Notes: generated by a model from the sequence alone, not told the origin. A stretch of DNA of 64,000 nucleotides from Cryptomeria japonica (GCF_030272615.1 NC_081414.1:50563136-50627135), one strand, 5' to 3'; shown: positions 10,154 to 22,165, numbered from the stretch's first letter. Made by a program: numbers and translations.

Positions 10154-10729
10154 GATCTTATAGACCACATTACAAAGAGCTATTGACTTAAACAAGTTGA
10201 GAGAATTAGCCCCTTCTCTTTTGGGAATAAGGACATGAAAAGTAGAATTCATTTCTCTCAACATATCATATTTAATAATCTTCTAGAATTCCTAAAAGAA
10301 TTCAATCAGGAAACCATTAGGGCTACGGGTTTTCCTTTTCTTCATTTGAAACACAATCCTTTCTAGGCTAACTAAAGAAATGGGACTGATAAGCAACTCA
10401 TTCATTTCATTAGAGACAATATGAGGAATACACTCCAGAATCTGATTCTCTTCCTCTAGAGCAAAGGGGGAGTTTTCCCTACAGAAAGAGGAAAAGTAAC
10501 TAACTGCCTCCTTTGAGATATCTTGAAGAGAAGATAATTGAACTCCTTTGGCAGACCTGATAGAGGAGATCATATTGCCATGTCTTCTAGCCTTAACAAA
10601 ATTAAAGAAGAAAGCCTTGTTTCTATCTCTCTCTTGTAGCCAATCAATCCGAGGCTTTTGTTTCCAAATGATTTCCTCCCTAAGCTCTCATTCAACTAGT
10701 TTTTCAAAGCATCAAATTCTTCTCCAAGT
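10154..10729 (-). pseudogene. LINE linker and start of the reverse transcriptase domain
   Basis: Minus-strand reading gives EEFDALKN, then EEIIWKQKPRIDWLQERDRN, the conserved box before L1-type reverse transcriptases (usually WxQKSRxxWLxEGDRN). It is followed by ISKEAVSYFSSFC, IPHIVSNEMNELL, PISLVSLERIVFQMKKRK, then a PNGFLIEFF box and the motif FHVLIPKREGAN ending in NVVYKIIL at the hAT border. The next residues of the same domain continue left of the hAT at 5790. A stop (ALKN*) and other lesions show decay. The right edge is the border of the LTR-type insertion starting at 10730. Confidence 0.8.
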
Positions 10730-13700
10730 TGAAGAGCACAAGAATATACTGAGGGGGGGGGGGGTGAATCAATATATTAACAAACTTTTACCAATTCAAT
10801 TTTATTAATCACGATAACATTATTCACTAACTTTCAACACTCATGCTCATAAGAACACAATACCACAATGTTTTACGTGGAAACACAAATGGGAGAAAAC
10901 CATGACAAATTAATGCTTTTATATAATTCTTCTTTTACAATGTTTGTAGGCACCAACCTACTAGAGGCACTAACCCCTATGTTTGTCAGCACCAACCCAC
11001 TTCACGTAAATCTGATTTTCCACCTTGACAATGTTGCTATAACAACAGATGATGGACAATTTGATCTTCTCAAATCTGCATATATTTCTTCCTCACATAC
11101 ATATACATCTTCATATAAATCTCTTGGATGCACTTATTCTTTTCTCAAATCTGCACTTTGAATTTATATCTTCTTCATAAATCTGAAAACAATCTTCTCA
11201 TGTATTTGGTCTCTTCGAATTTGGTGTATATTTATATATCTGCTTTTTAACTTACACACCACAGAATTCTCATTCACATATTTTCTTTTCGTCACTTACA
11301 CCACGAGCACTACATTCTTTATAAAACTTTCTTTATTATGTACCATATCCTTTATACCCCACAACTTCAACACACTTACACACCCTTTTCTTACACTGTC
11401 ACATATCACACACTCACAAGCTTTCCTTTCTTTTTATAATTTCTGTATCATATTTTGTACCTAAACATTCAGCACATATATGCAGCAGTATCCACTTTTG
11501 ATTATTTTCAGTATTATATGTTTCATTTTAAACTTCACGCACATGCTACCATTTCTAATTTTTATCTCATAAAAGGACCCTCTTCTTATATCCTATCTTA
11601 TTAAGAGGCGTACCTTCTTATCGTAGCTTTTGACTATTCATAATTAAACTTTATTTGATTTTAGTCATGTATGTTTTTCATTTTAAACTTCACACACACG
11701 CTACCATTTCTAATTTGATTTTAGTCATGTATGTTTTTCATTTTAAACTTCACACACACGCTACCATTTCTAATTTTTATCTCATAAAAGGACCCTCTTC
11801 TTATATCCTATCTTATTAAGAGGCGTACCTTCTTATCGTAGCTTTTGACTATTCATAATTAAACTTTATTTGATTTTAGTCATGTATGTTTTTCATTTTA
11901 AACTTCACACACACGCTACCATTTCTAATTTGATTTTAGTCATGTATGTTTTTCATTTTAAACTTCACACACACGCTACCATTTCTAATTTTTATCTCAT
12001 AAAAGGACCCTCTTCTTATATCCTATCTTATTAAGAGACATATCTTCTTATCGTAGCTTTTGACTATTCATAATTAAACTTTATTTGATTTTAGTCACCT
12101 ATATTAGTTAACTTCTGTTTGAATAATCTTAAGTGTCCACAATATTAATCAAGTGCCATTAACTCTTAAATGATTCAAAGCCTTCTTATTTATTTGTCCA
12201 TTCGACCATCCATCCCTATGTCTAATATGCAACCCCAAAATAAGGTAGAGAACGTCAAATTATTCCAAACACAGATTCCTCTGAAGAGCCATTCGAACCA
12301 AAAGGAAGAGACGACATTAATGGACATAGCAGATGTGAAAGAAGTTGTTTTACTTCTTTAACAAAGTCACTTCTTTATCTAAAATAACCAAGCGCTACCT
12401 TAATGCCATTTACCAATCATCATGAAATAATTCGTCTATACCATTCACTGCTTTATCTTTCCTTGGGCATAGTCGCTACCATATCAAGTCGACATTCTTC
12501 ATGGTTTGTTACCGCTGCTGTAGTATTGGGCCACGTTGGACATAATCTTTTATTTCTAACTTCTATTGCTGTGCTTGTCATGTTTATGCTATCGCTGCTT
12601 TTGCATCATGTATATGCTTCTTTCCTCTATTACACTTTATCGGGCTTGTTCTCCAATATTATCATAATCTGACTAGTCGTTGTTCATACCACAATTTATT
12701 GGAGCGATATCATTATTATTTTAAATAATTCAATTGTCTTTGGACGGCAAAGATTCTTTATCATCATCCTATGACACTCAACTCCCTTGACTGCCACTGT
12801 CATGCCATATAATATTATTGTCTGAAACATTACAGATCTGCGAGAACTATGATTCAATCATTGTTCTTTAATTGCTTTTGCCTTGTATAAACACATGGTT
12901 TGTATTTCAGTGTGTGACCAGCAAAAAACACCTTAGTTGTTGCCATAATATTTTTATCTATGTTATGAAGTCGCTGCTTCATATAACCGCTTCATTAAAA
13001 TTACCACTGCATACAACCAGTATTTTTTCTTCAATGGGATGAATCAAGCCATCAGCCATATCCTCGAGTTTGAGTTCCTGGAGCTTGAACTGTCAAAGGT
13101 TCACCTCTGAGTGCTTGAAAATCTCATACAATGTTATACACAACATCTATACAAGTTGTCTTCATTCTAGGTGATAATTACTCTTTAATTCATTTGCTGT
13201 CTTTACACTTGATGATCATGAATAAGACGATGGCTTGTGACTTCAATGTTCTCTTGTAATAATCATGATTTGGAATTTGGTATGACTGCGACTTTGACTC
13301 TTGGAATATCTACTTTGATATCTTCTGTCGTCTCTAATCCTTATGAATGAACAAGAGAGAGGATCATCGATCTTGAATCATCAAACTTCCTTATCTTATA
13401 CTTAATATCTTCATAGGTTGTGTAGTCCATTACCCTTAGTGCCACTTCTTTTGTGATATACACTAGTCTGTCGTATGTGATTGCCGCCTATGATCACTGT
13501 CATCTTAGTTGTTTCTTTAAAGCAGTATCTCAGACTGTAATCGTTGCCAATCTCACACATATCCTTGTCAGTTCCTTTCATGAACTTTAATTTGCTGCCT
13601 TCATCTCTATTTTTATGATGATAATCAGTGTCTTTAAATATCTTCTTTGATATTAGTTTGCATAGCTTTCCTTAGTGGACTCTTCTTCAATTACTCTTTA

Positions 13701-13889
13701 TACTGAAACCTTTTCTTGCTTACGAGAATATTTTCAATATATTCTCAATTATTATCATTAATGACATTCTTTCTAAAAATCTCTTTATTCAACCTTTGAC
13801 ATTGATGACACTTGATAATCTCAACAAATCATACTTGACACTACACTTTGACAAAATCCTTCTTGACATCAATGACAACATATCCAACA
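10730..13889 (-). mobile_element. Non-coding LTR-type insertion (3160 bp) in the LINE, possibly a long solo LTR
   Basis: Both sides are LINE coding sequence. Read on the minus strand the insertion starts TGTTGGATATGTTGTCATTG at 13889 and ends in a C-run tail and GTGCTCTTCA at 10730, giving TG...CA ends. The flanks are CAAGT (10725-10729) and CAAGG (13890-13894), a candidate 5-bp target duplication with one mismatch. No transposon protein frame was found inside. It holds a 215-bp tandem array (11521-12096) and, on the plus strand near 10872-10903, the TTACGTGGAAACACAAATGG-type block shared with other LTRs in this window. Classification beyond 'LTR-like' is uncertain. Confidence 0.5.
11521..12096. 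repeat. 215-bp tandem array with nested 60-bp duplications
   Basis: TTTCATTTTAAACTTCAC recurs at 11521, 11736 and 11951 (period 215). In the later units the 60-bp block TTTGATTTTAGTCATGTATG...CTACCATTTCTAA is itself doubled (11666/11726 and 11881/11941). Copies 2 and 3 are nearly identical over the whole unit, so the last duplication is recent. Position 12037 onward diverges slightly (AGACATATC instead of AGGCGTACC). Confidence 0.9.
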
Positions 13890-14330
13890 CAAGGGACCTG
13901 TCTCTGTGCAGCCAGTTTGGCCCTAAAAATATTTCCAAAGCATTGTCTATTCCACTTCTTGAGCAGATATTTTACAAACTGAAGTCTCTTCACAAAAGAG
14001 AACATAGAAGTGCCATATGTAAGGCTCTCTCTTTGCTCCACCAGTCACATATTAGATCTTGTAGCAAGGGATCACTTGACCACATAAGCTGAAACTTGAA
14101 AGAAGGATTCTTAGAGGCACCATACAATGCAGTTGACATTTTGATATGCCAATGATCATATCCCCTCCTCTAGAATCTTAGAGTTGGTATTCCAGTTGTT
14201 GCCAATCTAGAAGCTAGAGACTGAGAACCTATCCAATCTCTTAGAGATAAAAGCCCTTCCCGCATCTCTTGTTGCTCTAGGAATGTAGGAACAACAGACA
14301 ATCTCTAGCGAAACTCGACTAGGCCTTGCT
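13890..14330 (-). pseudogene. LINE endonuclease C-terminus and linker
   Basis: Minus-strand frames read ATRDAGRAFISKRLDRFSVSSF, SDHWHIKMSTALYGASKN, PSFKFQLMWSSDP, LICDWW and MFSFVKRLQFVKYLLKKWNRQ with CFGNIFRAKLAAQRQ. These match the end of the L1 endonuclease (the conserved 'RLDRFLVS...SDHxPI' boxes, including the catalytic SDH) and the helical linker before the reverse transcriptase. Frameshifts separate the boxes. The left border is the LTR-type insertion at 13889. The right border, near 14330, is where LINE similarity is lost. Confidence 0.72.
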
Positions 14331-14956
14331 TTGACATGCAAAGCAACAACTCCACAAAGCTTAGTGCAATCTTCTAAGGAAATTAGATGATTTTCAAATC
14401 GTTACCAAGCATAGACACCATTAATTGAATGCATATCAATGATTGAATAACAATTGAACTTAAGTCCATTCAAGTCTTCCAGTTGACCACACAAGGCAAA
14501 TTTGCAATCAACAAACTGCTGGTGGTATGGATTAGGAGTTTCACCATGAATCATACACAATTCCTTTCATTCATCTAATTATTCATCATCTAACATGAAG
14601 ATCCAACAAGAAACCATGCACTTGTAAAGAAACAACACATTCCACCATAACTTCAATGAAAAAGAAGTTTATTTACAACCTTGGCAACAATTTTTGCCTT
14701 CTCCTATTCTACTCTAATTGCTATCTACTACTAAACTATTAACTATTCTCTATTTTCTATTGTCTTGCTATTAATCTCTATTCCCCTTTTACAAATGAGA
14801 GATTTGAACCTTTTATAGTGCTCTCAATACAATTCAATGGCTCAGATTGATTCCCAATCAATGGCCAAGATTACATGATGGAAAACCCTAATTAGGGTTT
14901 CTTATAACAAACTCCTCTTAGCCAATGAAATAATTGCAACATTTGGACGCCTGTCC

Positions 14957-16482
14957 TGTAATGTCCCCATTTTGCGAGCATCAGAGTTTGTAAGAATTAG
15001 CCTATCATTTGACCCTCGTAGGCTAACAATTATTGATAGAGGGCCTCGTGTGGCAGTTACTTGGTGATTAGAGACATTACTCTTCAGCTGGATTCAGGTT
15101 TTGGCCTTTGCACAGGTTTTTTGACTCAGATTGGCACACTTACTATTTATAGTAAGTCACTATTCAGGGTTTCTATTTTTAGACAGGCATCCAATCACAT
15201 GGAGAACAGGGAGAGTCGACTCTTGGCTCAGACGGCTTAGCAATCAGACAAGTACATCAAGAGATATTAAAGTTTAAGTGACTTAAGTGATTTATTTAAT
15301 ATTTTAATATTATTATAAAGTTCTAAAGTAACTTTATAATAATAAAGTCACTTTAATATAATAAAGTGCGTTAAGTGAATAATTTAATGTGGAAATAAAT
15401 CTTTTATCCCACATTGGCTAGGAAGGTGTTTGAGCTCTCTTAAGGAAAGAATAAAAGGAAAGGCAAGAGTTCATTCCCGGCATCCAGTTGATGAATAGTA
15501 TTTTGATTGATTTTTATTGTGGAGCCTAGGGCTTTCGCAATTTTCTTCTTTGATCATAGGAAACGAAAACTTCCTATTGATAGCAATTTTGAAGGTGTGA
15601 AATAACACCTGAATTATTGCAGTTGTGGGAAAGAATACTTCAGTTCTTTCATTTGTGCAAATTGGTGAAGTTTTCTACAAGGGTTTGAAGTTTATTGTCG
15701 AAGAACATTTATAGTTGGTTGTGAATCATCCTCCTTTGGCAGATGGAGTTATATCATTCTTGTTGGGAGAGATTATCAACAAGTTATTCAAGGTTTTAAG
15801 AGCAGATTGCAAGTTTTTTCATCCACTGCTACAGTACCCGCGTGAATAGTGCTGCGCTACAATACCCGTGAACAGTGCGCGTGAACAGTGTCGCGCTACA
15901 ATATTTGTGCTTGATTCCGATTGCAACTTTCATCTCCATCATCGAGCATCACTATTATCAGGTTCCTCTTGCAACTATTAGTAGCTAGTATTGAAATCAT
16001 AGGCATATAATTTTGCTGTTGTAAGTGATAACTTAAAATCAGATTTGGCATTGCTGTAGTCTTTTGTAAGCCAATTAGTCATGGCAAATCCATAGCAGCA
16101 TTGTACTTAGGAATGAATTCAATAAAGAAGATATATGTTGCATACCATTTGTTTGACGAAATGTCCTTTTAATAGCATATATGATCAGCATAATAGTTGC
16201 ATGCCAGTTGTTTGTCGAAATGTCAGTTGGCTGTAGGTATGCATTCCATATCTAGTTTTCATGTATATGCATTGAAAATACCAAAAAGAACTGCACTCGC
16301 ATACTAGTTCATTGTAAGAGGTATTGTCAACATCATTGGTGAACTTCCTAAATTTCTTGGCAACTTTCAAAGTGTATCAAACAATCTGAAATACAAAAAT
16401 CAGAATAGAGAAAGACAGCATACAAAGTGTTTGACAATATTCCTTGAGCCAAAATCAGTCAGTTTGGGCAAGGGATATTACA
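14957..16482 (+). mobile_element. Solo LTR, 1526 bp, flanked by TGTCC target duplication
   Basis: It begins TGTAATGTCCCCATTTTGCG and ends AGGGATATTACA. The five bases before (14952-14956) and after (16483-16487) are both TGTCC. No primer-binding site, polypurine tract or internal coding region is present, as expected when two LTRs recombine and lose the interior. The interior holds a run of CGCG-containing short repeats (AATACCCGTGAACAGTGCGC, about 15838-15900). Its ends are the same type as the LTRs at 18520, 20622 and 22166. Confidence 0.9.
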
Positions 16483-17244
16483 TGTCCTCTTTAGAATAGT
16501 TGACCAATAGATGGTAGGGGTAGGTACATTGAAGTTTGTACCCCCATGGATGAGCTTGGTTCATCGATCAGGCATGTTGATGTGGAACCTTCTGATTGTT
16601 GGAATGATGACTTGATCACTGAATCTGCACCCTCAATGATTGAATTCGCTTTTGATGCTGATGAGATTCGCTTATCTTGCTGATGAATGCTAATGATATG
16701 CTTCCTAAACCAGATTCGCTGTTGATGTTGATTGAATTCCTTGCCTTGCTGATCAAATTCGCGAATAATGCGGATTGGGACTGCTAATTCGCTCTTGAAA
16801 TTCACTATTAAAGAGAAGACTCGTTTTGTGATGGTGATCAAATGATTGTTTCAAGTCTCCTTGTATAGATGCTTTAGGGCAAAAGACATGTCCTTTCATT
16901 TCCTCTTTCTTTAGGCTGACTTGTATCTTGAACAAAAAAAGATTTTAATTTGTATTTGTTTGGTGAGCGCTCTTTTTAAGAGAGTTGACCTCTTATTTTG
17001 CTCATGGTTTTGACCCTTTAGTTTTTCAACCTTGGCAGATTTTTGGAAGACCTTTGCCATCATAGCATCATGGCGGGATTTTGGATGACCTTTGCGATAT
17101 TTGCTAGTGGCGGAATTTTAAGGGGGCATTGCAAGTTAACACCCTGGGCGGCTTTTCATAACACCTTTGCCACTTATTCACTTGGTCGGATTTTTAGGAG
17201 GCCTTTGCAACTTTGCTTCATGGCGGAAATTTAAGGTACCTTTG

Positions 17245-17545
17245 CCACATTTGCTTGAAGGCAGAAATTTGAAGGACCTTTGCCACATTTGCTATGATCG
17301 GCTTTTTAGAGCACCTTTGCCACATTTGCTTGAAGTTGGAAATTTGAAGGACCTTTGCCACATTTGCTATGATCATCTTTTTAGAGCACCTTTGCCACAT
17401 TTGCTTGAAGGCGGAAATTTGAAGAACCTTTGCCACATTTGCTATGATCGGCTTTTTAGAGAACCTTTGCCACATTTGCTTGAAGGCGGAAATTTGAAGG
17501 ACCTTAGCCACATTTGCTTGAAGGCAGAAATTTGAAGGACCTTTG
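17245..17545. repeat. 75-bp tandem repeat array, open in frame on both strands
   Basis: GAAATTTGAAGGACCTTTGCCACATTTGCT-type units recur at 17264, 17339, 17414 and 17489 (exact 75-bp spacing) and a half unit at 17527 (38 bp on). Each 75-bp unit is two related 37/38-bp halves. More diverged units extend left to about 17040. Since 75 is 25 codons and no stop falls in the unit, frames of about 120 codons exist on both strands, but these are products of repetition; no protein family is recognised. Confidence 0.9.
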
Positions 17546-17889
17546 CCACGTTGAAGTTCTTTGCAATTCTCTTTCATTCATAGCATCTTGACTTCATCAA
17601 AGCTTCATTTGTACAAACCTGAAATTGTTAAGCTAACATTTACCAAAATCAATCTTTTAAGTAAACTCATGCTTTTGTCAAGTTTCACATCAAAACCCTA
17701 GCTCATGCCATCTCAAACCCCTAATGCCCTCTTACTTGCAAATTGACAACCTTTTTGCATCTTGACCATCCTATTAGTTTTGCAAGTTTGACACAACCGC
17801 ATCCTTAAATTCATCCCCTCTCACAAGCAAGGGCGAACAACTACTAAACCTACCAAGCTAAACACTGAGAAAAGCGAAAAATGTGGGGG

Positions 17890-18519
17890 GTCCCTATTTG
17901 CAATGGGGTGATGTGTGAAAACATCACAACACTAATGATAGCATTAACGTCCCTAGCAAGGATCCAAGGGTAAAAAGGAGTCTAGGACCAAACATACCTA
18001 ATATGAGTCCAAAGATCACATTTGCCATGAAGGCCAGTTGGGGCATACACATTGGAAAAGAGACACACTTCCCCAATGACAAGACTAAAAGCCAACAACT
18101 ATCATATAATATTTGCTAGAAAGCCACTAGATAATAATAATATTTTGTGGGTCCCATAAACAGACAAGACCACAATACTTCCCTACACACCACTGCATTG
18201 ACATTGACCTATCCACTAAACTTTGAGAGCAATGTTAAACATACCCTGCACAAATGATTCCAACTGCTGAATGAGCATAAAATAGGAGAATGCAACTTAA
18301 TTGAATCATGAACAACCTTTTCTCTAGGGATGCTATTCAACCCCCTTGCATTCCATGAAAGGGCTATCATTTTTGAACATTGGAGAAGTGACAGTCAATA
18401 GGCTTTACTGAACCTAACTCCAGATTCTCACCCATTAATTTTAATTTTATCTTGGTCCTTCGGCCCCACCTTTAGATGCCTCTCTTGCCCTCCCTTTTTT
18501 GAGATTCTTCTACTGAAGC
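17890..18519 (-). pseudogene. LINE ORF1 tail and start of the endonuclease domain
   Basis: On the minus strand from 18375, MIALSWNARGLNSIPREKVV matches the first box of plant L1 endonucleases (MxxLSWNxRGLN, with the catalytic Asn). Further in come FSNVYAPTGLHGKCDLW (the NVYAP box) and PFYPWILARDVNAI, where GDFN would be expected, so a catalytic residue is altered. To the right (18390-18519) a basic frame ending shortly before the endonuclease ATG looks like the ORF1 C-terminus. Several stops are present. The right limit is an LTR beginning at 18520. Confidence 0.72.
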
Positions 18520-19376
18520 TGTAATGTCCCCACTTTGAAATAGAATTTAATAATAAATAATAATAATAAAATTAAAATACAAAAGAATAAAAAAATAAAA
18601 GTTAAATTAAAATATAAAAGAATATAATTAAATATAATCAAAATTTAATTAAGTTAATGAATGGTCAAAAGAAATGAAATGAAAAGTTGTGACTCCCTCA
18701 GATATAAAAGGGAGAAGAGAACCTCATTTGAGGGGGATATACGGAAGGGAATCGGAAGTGCAGATCTGTTAAGACAACAATGAGGAGGCATGATTCTTTA
18801 AATGGATGTCTCTTTTCCAAGAGATTTGTCTCCTTGATAAAATAGGATAGTATAAAAGGATATGGAATGAAGAGAGGAAGAAGGAAGGGTAGGGTAGGGA
18901 TTAAGGAAGGTTAATTAAAGAATAAAGGAATGAGTAGAAAATAAGGAAGTGGCTTTTAAGGACAGAAAAGATGAAAGGTTGTGACCCTTTAATAGGGTGG
19001 TAATTGTGAAAGGTTGTGACCCTTTGATAAGGTGGTAATTGTGAAAGGTTGTGAACCTTGCCAAGGGAAGGCATGATGAAGGGGTGTGACTTCTCCCTTA
19101 CAATGGAAGATATATAGGGAAGAAGGTTTCATTTGAAGAAAGGGAAGAGATATATGGAAGTATATTGGACATAGACTAATATAAATATTGGAATATAATC
19201 AGTAGATCAGATTTATATAATCATTGAACAGAAAAGAAGATTATAGGATACTGAACACTGTAATAATCAGATGTGAATATTCCAATCCACTGTGGTAATA
19301 GAAATTGTTGCTTAGTTTTATATATGAATTTATTGCACATATCTATTATTTATGAATAAGCATTAAAATATACATT
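18520..19376 (+). mobile_element. LTR fragment of the TGTAATGTCCCC family
   Basis: It begins TGTAATGTCCCCACTTTG directly against LINE ORF1 sequence. A TATA-like GATATAAAAGGGAG lies near 18700. A 35-bp unit (GAAAGGTTGTGACCCTTT...) occurs three times at 18973, 19008 and 19043. The left flank is GAAGC, but I did not find the matching end with a GAAGC repeat, so the LTR may be truncated or continue past the different sequence that starts at about 19377. Confidence 0.55.
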
Positions 19377-20621
19377 TTGTTGGAATGTTGTCATTGATGT
19401 CAACAGTGGAAATATTGCCGTAGTTGTTAATATGCAGTGATAAGTCCATTAGACAAAACAGTTTTATTGATGCCTCAAGAAAGCTCCTTGTATTATCTTT
19501 ATAAATGGGACTGGTACAATTGGAACTCTTATGATGCCCAAGATCCAGAAGTACTAAAAGTAAAGTCTATGTTGTGTCAAGTGATTAGACACTTCATGGT
19601 GCAAGGAGATTTGCAACGTATATGAATTGCAAATGGATTACAAATGTATGCTTTGAAAAAGGAATATATTAAATCCAAAAGAGTGGCAGATTAATGCATC
19701 AACAACATAATGTATAGGCTAACTTCATAAGGAAACAGTGATTCATTTATAATAAAAAGCATCGACAGCTATATGGTGGAGCAGATACGTTAAGGTCAGC
19801 AACACTGGGTGAATACTCCAATATGCAGCAATCTTCAATTCATGATCGAGTAAGGTTAATAGTTAGTAGTTGATCAATAGCTAGACAATTAGTAGCAGCA
19901 GAGGAGGAGGAAAGGAGATTGTTGCCAAGGCTTGTTGTAATAAACATACTATTTTCATTGAAGTGACGTTGGATTTTGGTGTGCTATTTCAACTTGTTCC
20001 ATGGTCTCTACTTCTCATAGTGTAAACGTTTGTTAGTTGAATGGAAGATCTTATTGTTGATGAATGGTGAACCTATGTTCATATCACTTGGAGTTTGTTG
20101 ATTGCAAATTGCAGTGTCTGGTTAAAGTGAACCTGATCAAAAGCTTAACTTAAATTACTTTATGCTCATTGTTCGTGATGTTGGTGTGCATAAGGTGATA
20201 TGAAAATCATTCACTCATCCTTAGGAGATTGCACCATCTTTGTATAGTTGTTCCTACATGGTGAAGCAAAGCTTGGTTTGGGTGTCACTGATTCAACAAT
20301 CATTTCCTACATTCTTAGAATTAGTATATGATCTCTTAACCCTTTTCTTTTGCCTTTTATTTTCCAAAGTTAAGTTAGAGTCTATGTTCCAGAAGGAGTT
20401 CAAGCAAAACGTAAGTCTTCTTGTGGTTCCAGCAAAATCACATCATATCACTGAGTCTATTTACAACATTTAAGTCACATTGTTTGCATTGTAAACCTTG
20501 GAGTCATCTTATTTGATCATGTTGTAGAGCATATGAGGTTTCTTTGTTCAAGAGGATAGAATACCTTGGTAATTTATTTTGTGTATGAGGTGCATAAAAA
20601 ACACATTAGCAAAATGTATAA
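19377..20621 (+). other. Unclassified repeat-like sequence starting TGTTGGAATGTTGTC
   Basis: The block TGTTGGAATGTTGTCATTGA opens this stretch and is the same type as the insert start on the minus strand at 13889 and the LTR start at about 37664. No protein family or second end was recognised. The short open frames here have no supporting features. Confidence 0.3.
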
Positions 20622-20843
20622 TGTAATGTCCCTTAGGGAAAATAACTGGAAATGCCCTAGTTATGGGTCCTAGTAGGGTTGAAAGTACGTACCTTAATTT
20701 TTGCTAGTCCAAACCTGCAAAACCAGGTTAGAAGATGCTATGAATTATTTAAGTAATTAACATATAAGACTATAAACTAAAATTAAGGTAGTAGTGTCAA
20801 AGACTAAATTATAGATTAGGAATAATGGGAAAATATACTAATG

Positions 20844-21120
20844 TAGGGTGTCTTTATCTACAGTTTCCCATACTCAGTACTACCATGTAGGGTGCCCCAT
20901 AGCAGTTCTCCCTATCCAATGATCTTGTAGGGTGCCCTATAGCAGTTCTCCCTACCCATTTATCAGGTAGGGTGCCCTCCAGCAGTTCTCCCCACTTAAT
21001 GATTTTGTAGGGTGCCCTATAGCAGTTCTCCCTACCCACTTAGTGATCTTGTAGGGTGCCCTATAGCAATTCTCCCTACCCATTTATCAGGTAGGGTGTC
21101 CTTCAGCAGTTCTCCCTACT
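20844..21120. repeat. Minisatellite of about 41-bp GTAGGGTGCC units
   Basis: GTAGGGTGCCCTATAGCAG TTCTCCCTACCCA-type units occur at about 20886, 20928, 20968, 21008, 21052 and 21092, with a diverged first unit at 20844. Alternate units end in ATGATCTT or TTTATCAG, so the array is a higher-order dimer of about 83 bp. Each unit contains the near-inverted pair GTAGGG...CCCTAC. Confidence 0.9.
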
Positions 21121-22165
21121 TCTCAGGGATGGATTTGGTTCAGACTGTCATTAGTAAATATATTATTATCAATGTTTGTGTCTTATTATCATTCTGATTA
21201 TTTATCAGTTAATTTCCAGAACATTTACTCGTATCAATTACCGCCAAATACCAATTGTTCAAATATCTGTCATGACTTAATTCACTGTAGATTTTACTCT
21301 ATTACCCTTATTTTCCAGTCATACCGTGTTCCCAGAATGATTCAATACGTATTTAATTTATTACTGTTATTTATGAATATACCAATATACAATGACTAAT
21401 ATTGATATTGCAGAATGATTCGATATAAATTAATACTTCTATTTCTAAATACATCAACAGTATCCTAATATCCAAAAGTGTTATAGTGTTTGCAGCATAT
21501 AAATTTTCAGAGTATTATATAGTATTATTTCAGACTAAGAAAATGATGTAGAATACTATAGCGTTTTGCACAGAATATCATTTCAGATTTAGAAGTGACA
21601 TGTATATATCGAAAGGAGGACATGCTTTTATATAAACATTATTAAACCTTCATTATTCTGTCATACGTATGCATACCTGTACAGACTGTGGGCCAGTGAG
21701 TGGATATGGGCGTAGTTTTTGTCTTTTTCCACTTCCTTCCCCCTTTTGAATCACCCCCGACTCTCTTATTAATCCTCCTCCCCACTTCTACATTGAGAGT
21801 CGTGGCTGTTGGGAAAGGTTTGGAGGGCGGTGACTCCTAGAAAAGTCACCGCTCTCCTTAGATATTGGTTAACTTTATTTCCAACAATAATTCATTAATA
21901 TCCTTATTTAATGAATAATATTTTATTATTAATGTAAATTAGTGATAATTTACTAAATACTGATCAATAGATATTGTTTATTAATAAAAATCAGTGAATA
22001 TTATTATATCATTATTAACAACAATTAATATTATTTTATTATTAACAATGATCAATACAATCAGTGAATAATGTTTTACTATTATTTGTAAATTAATAAC
22101 CAGTGAGTATTACTTTGTTATTTTTCTTTGGAGTATACATTAATACACAAAAAATTGAGGGGGAT

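Larger units (their letters stand above)
14331..17889. mobile_element. LTR-like insertion separating two LINE pieces, itself hit by a solo LTR
   Basis: LINE endonuclease sequence stops near 14330 and resumes near 17890. Without the solo LTR at 14957-16482 the insert is about 2.0 kb. It has no transposon protein frame. It contains the palindromic block AACCCTAATTAGGGTT near 14883 and a 75-bp tandem repeat array at 17245-17545. Right-end sequence, minus strand, starts TGTTTAGCTTGGTAGG near 17859. Target duplications were not found, so exact ends are approximate. Confidence 0.4.
3939..18519 (-). mobile_element. L1-type LINE, minus strand, split into four coding pieces by later insertions
   Basis: Four separated segments give consecutive parts of one plant L1-like protein in the right order and on one strand. 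ORF1 tail and endonuclease start lie at 17890-18519, endonuclease end and linker at 13890-14330, linker and reverse transcriptase start at 10154-10729, and the remaining reverse transcriptase plus 3' zinc-binding region at 3939-5790. The interruptions are an insertion at about 14331-17889, an LTR-type element at 10730-13889, a hAT at 5791-10145 and the gypsy element left of 3939. Frameshifts and stops run through all pieces, so the LINE is dead and older than everything inserted in it. Its 5' part would lie beyond the LTR that begins at 18520. Confidence 0.8.

Noticed and set aside
14880-14905. AACCCTAATTAGGGTT, reminiscent of plant telomere repeat CCCTAAA
   Set aside because: It is a single inverted pair, with no tandem CCCTAAA array.
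22151-22165. GAGGGGGAT read as a polypurine tract with a 3' LTR starting at 22166
   Set aside because: GGGAT is repeated right after 24292 and TATAA flanks 20622-24303, showing nested solo LTRs instead; no matching 5' LTR exists.
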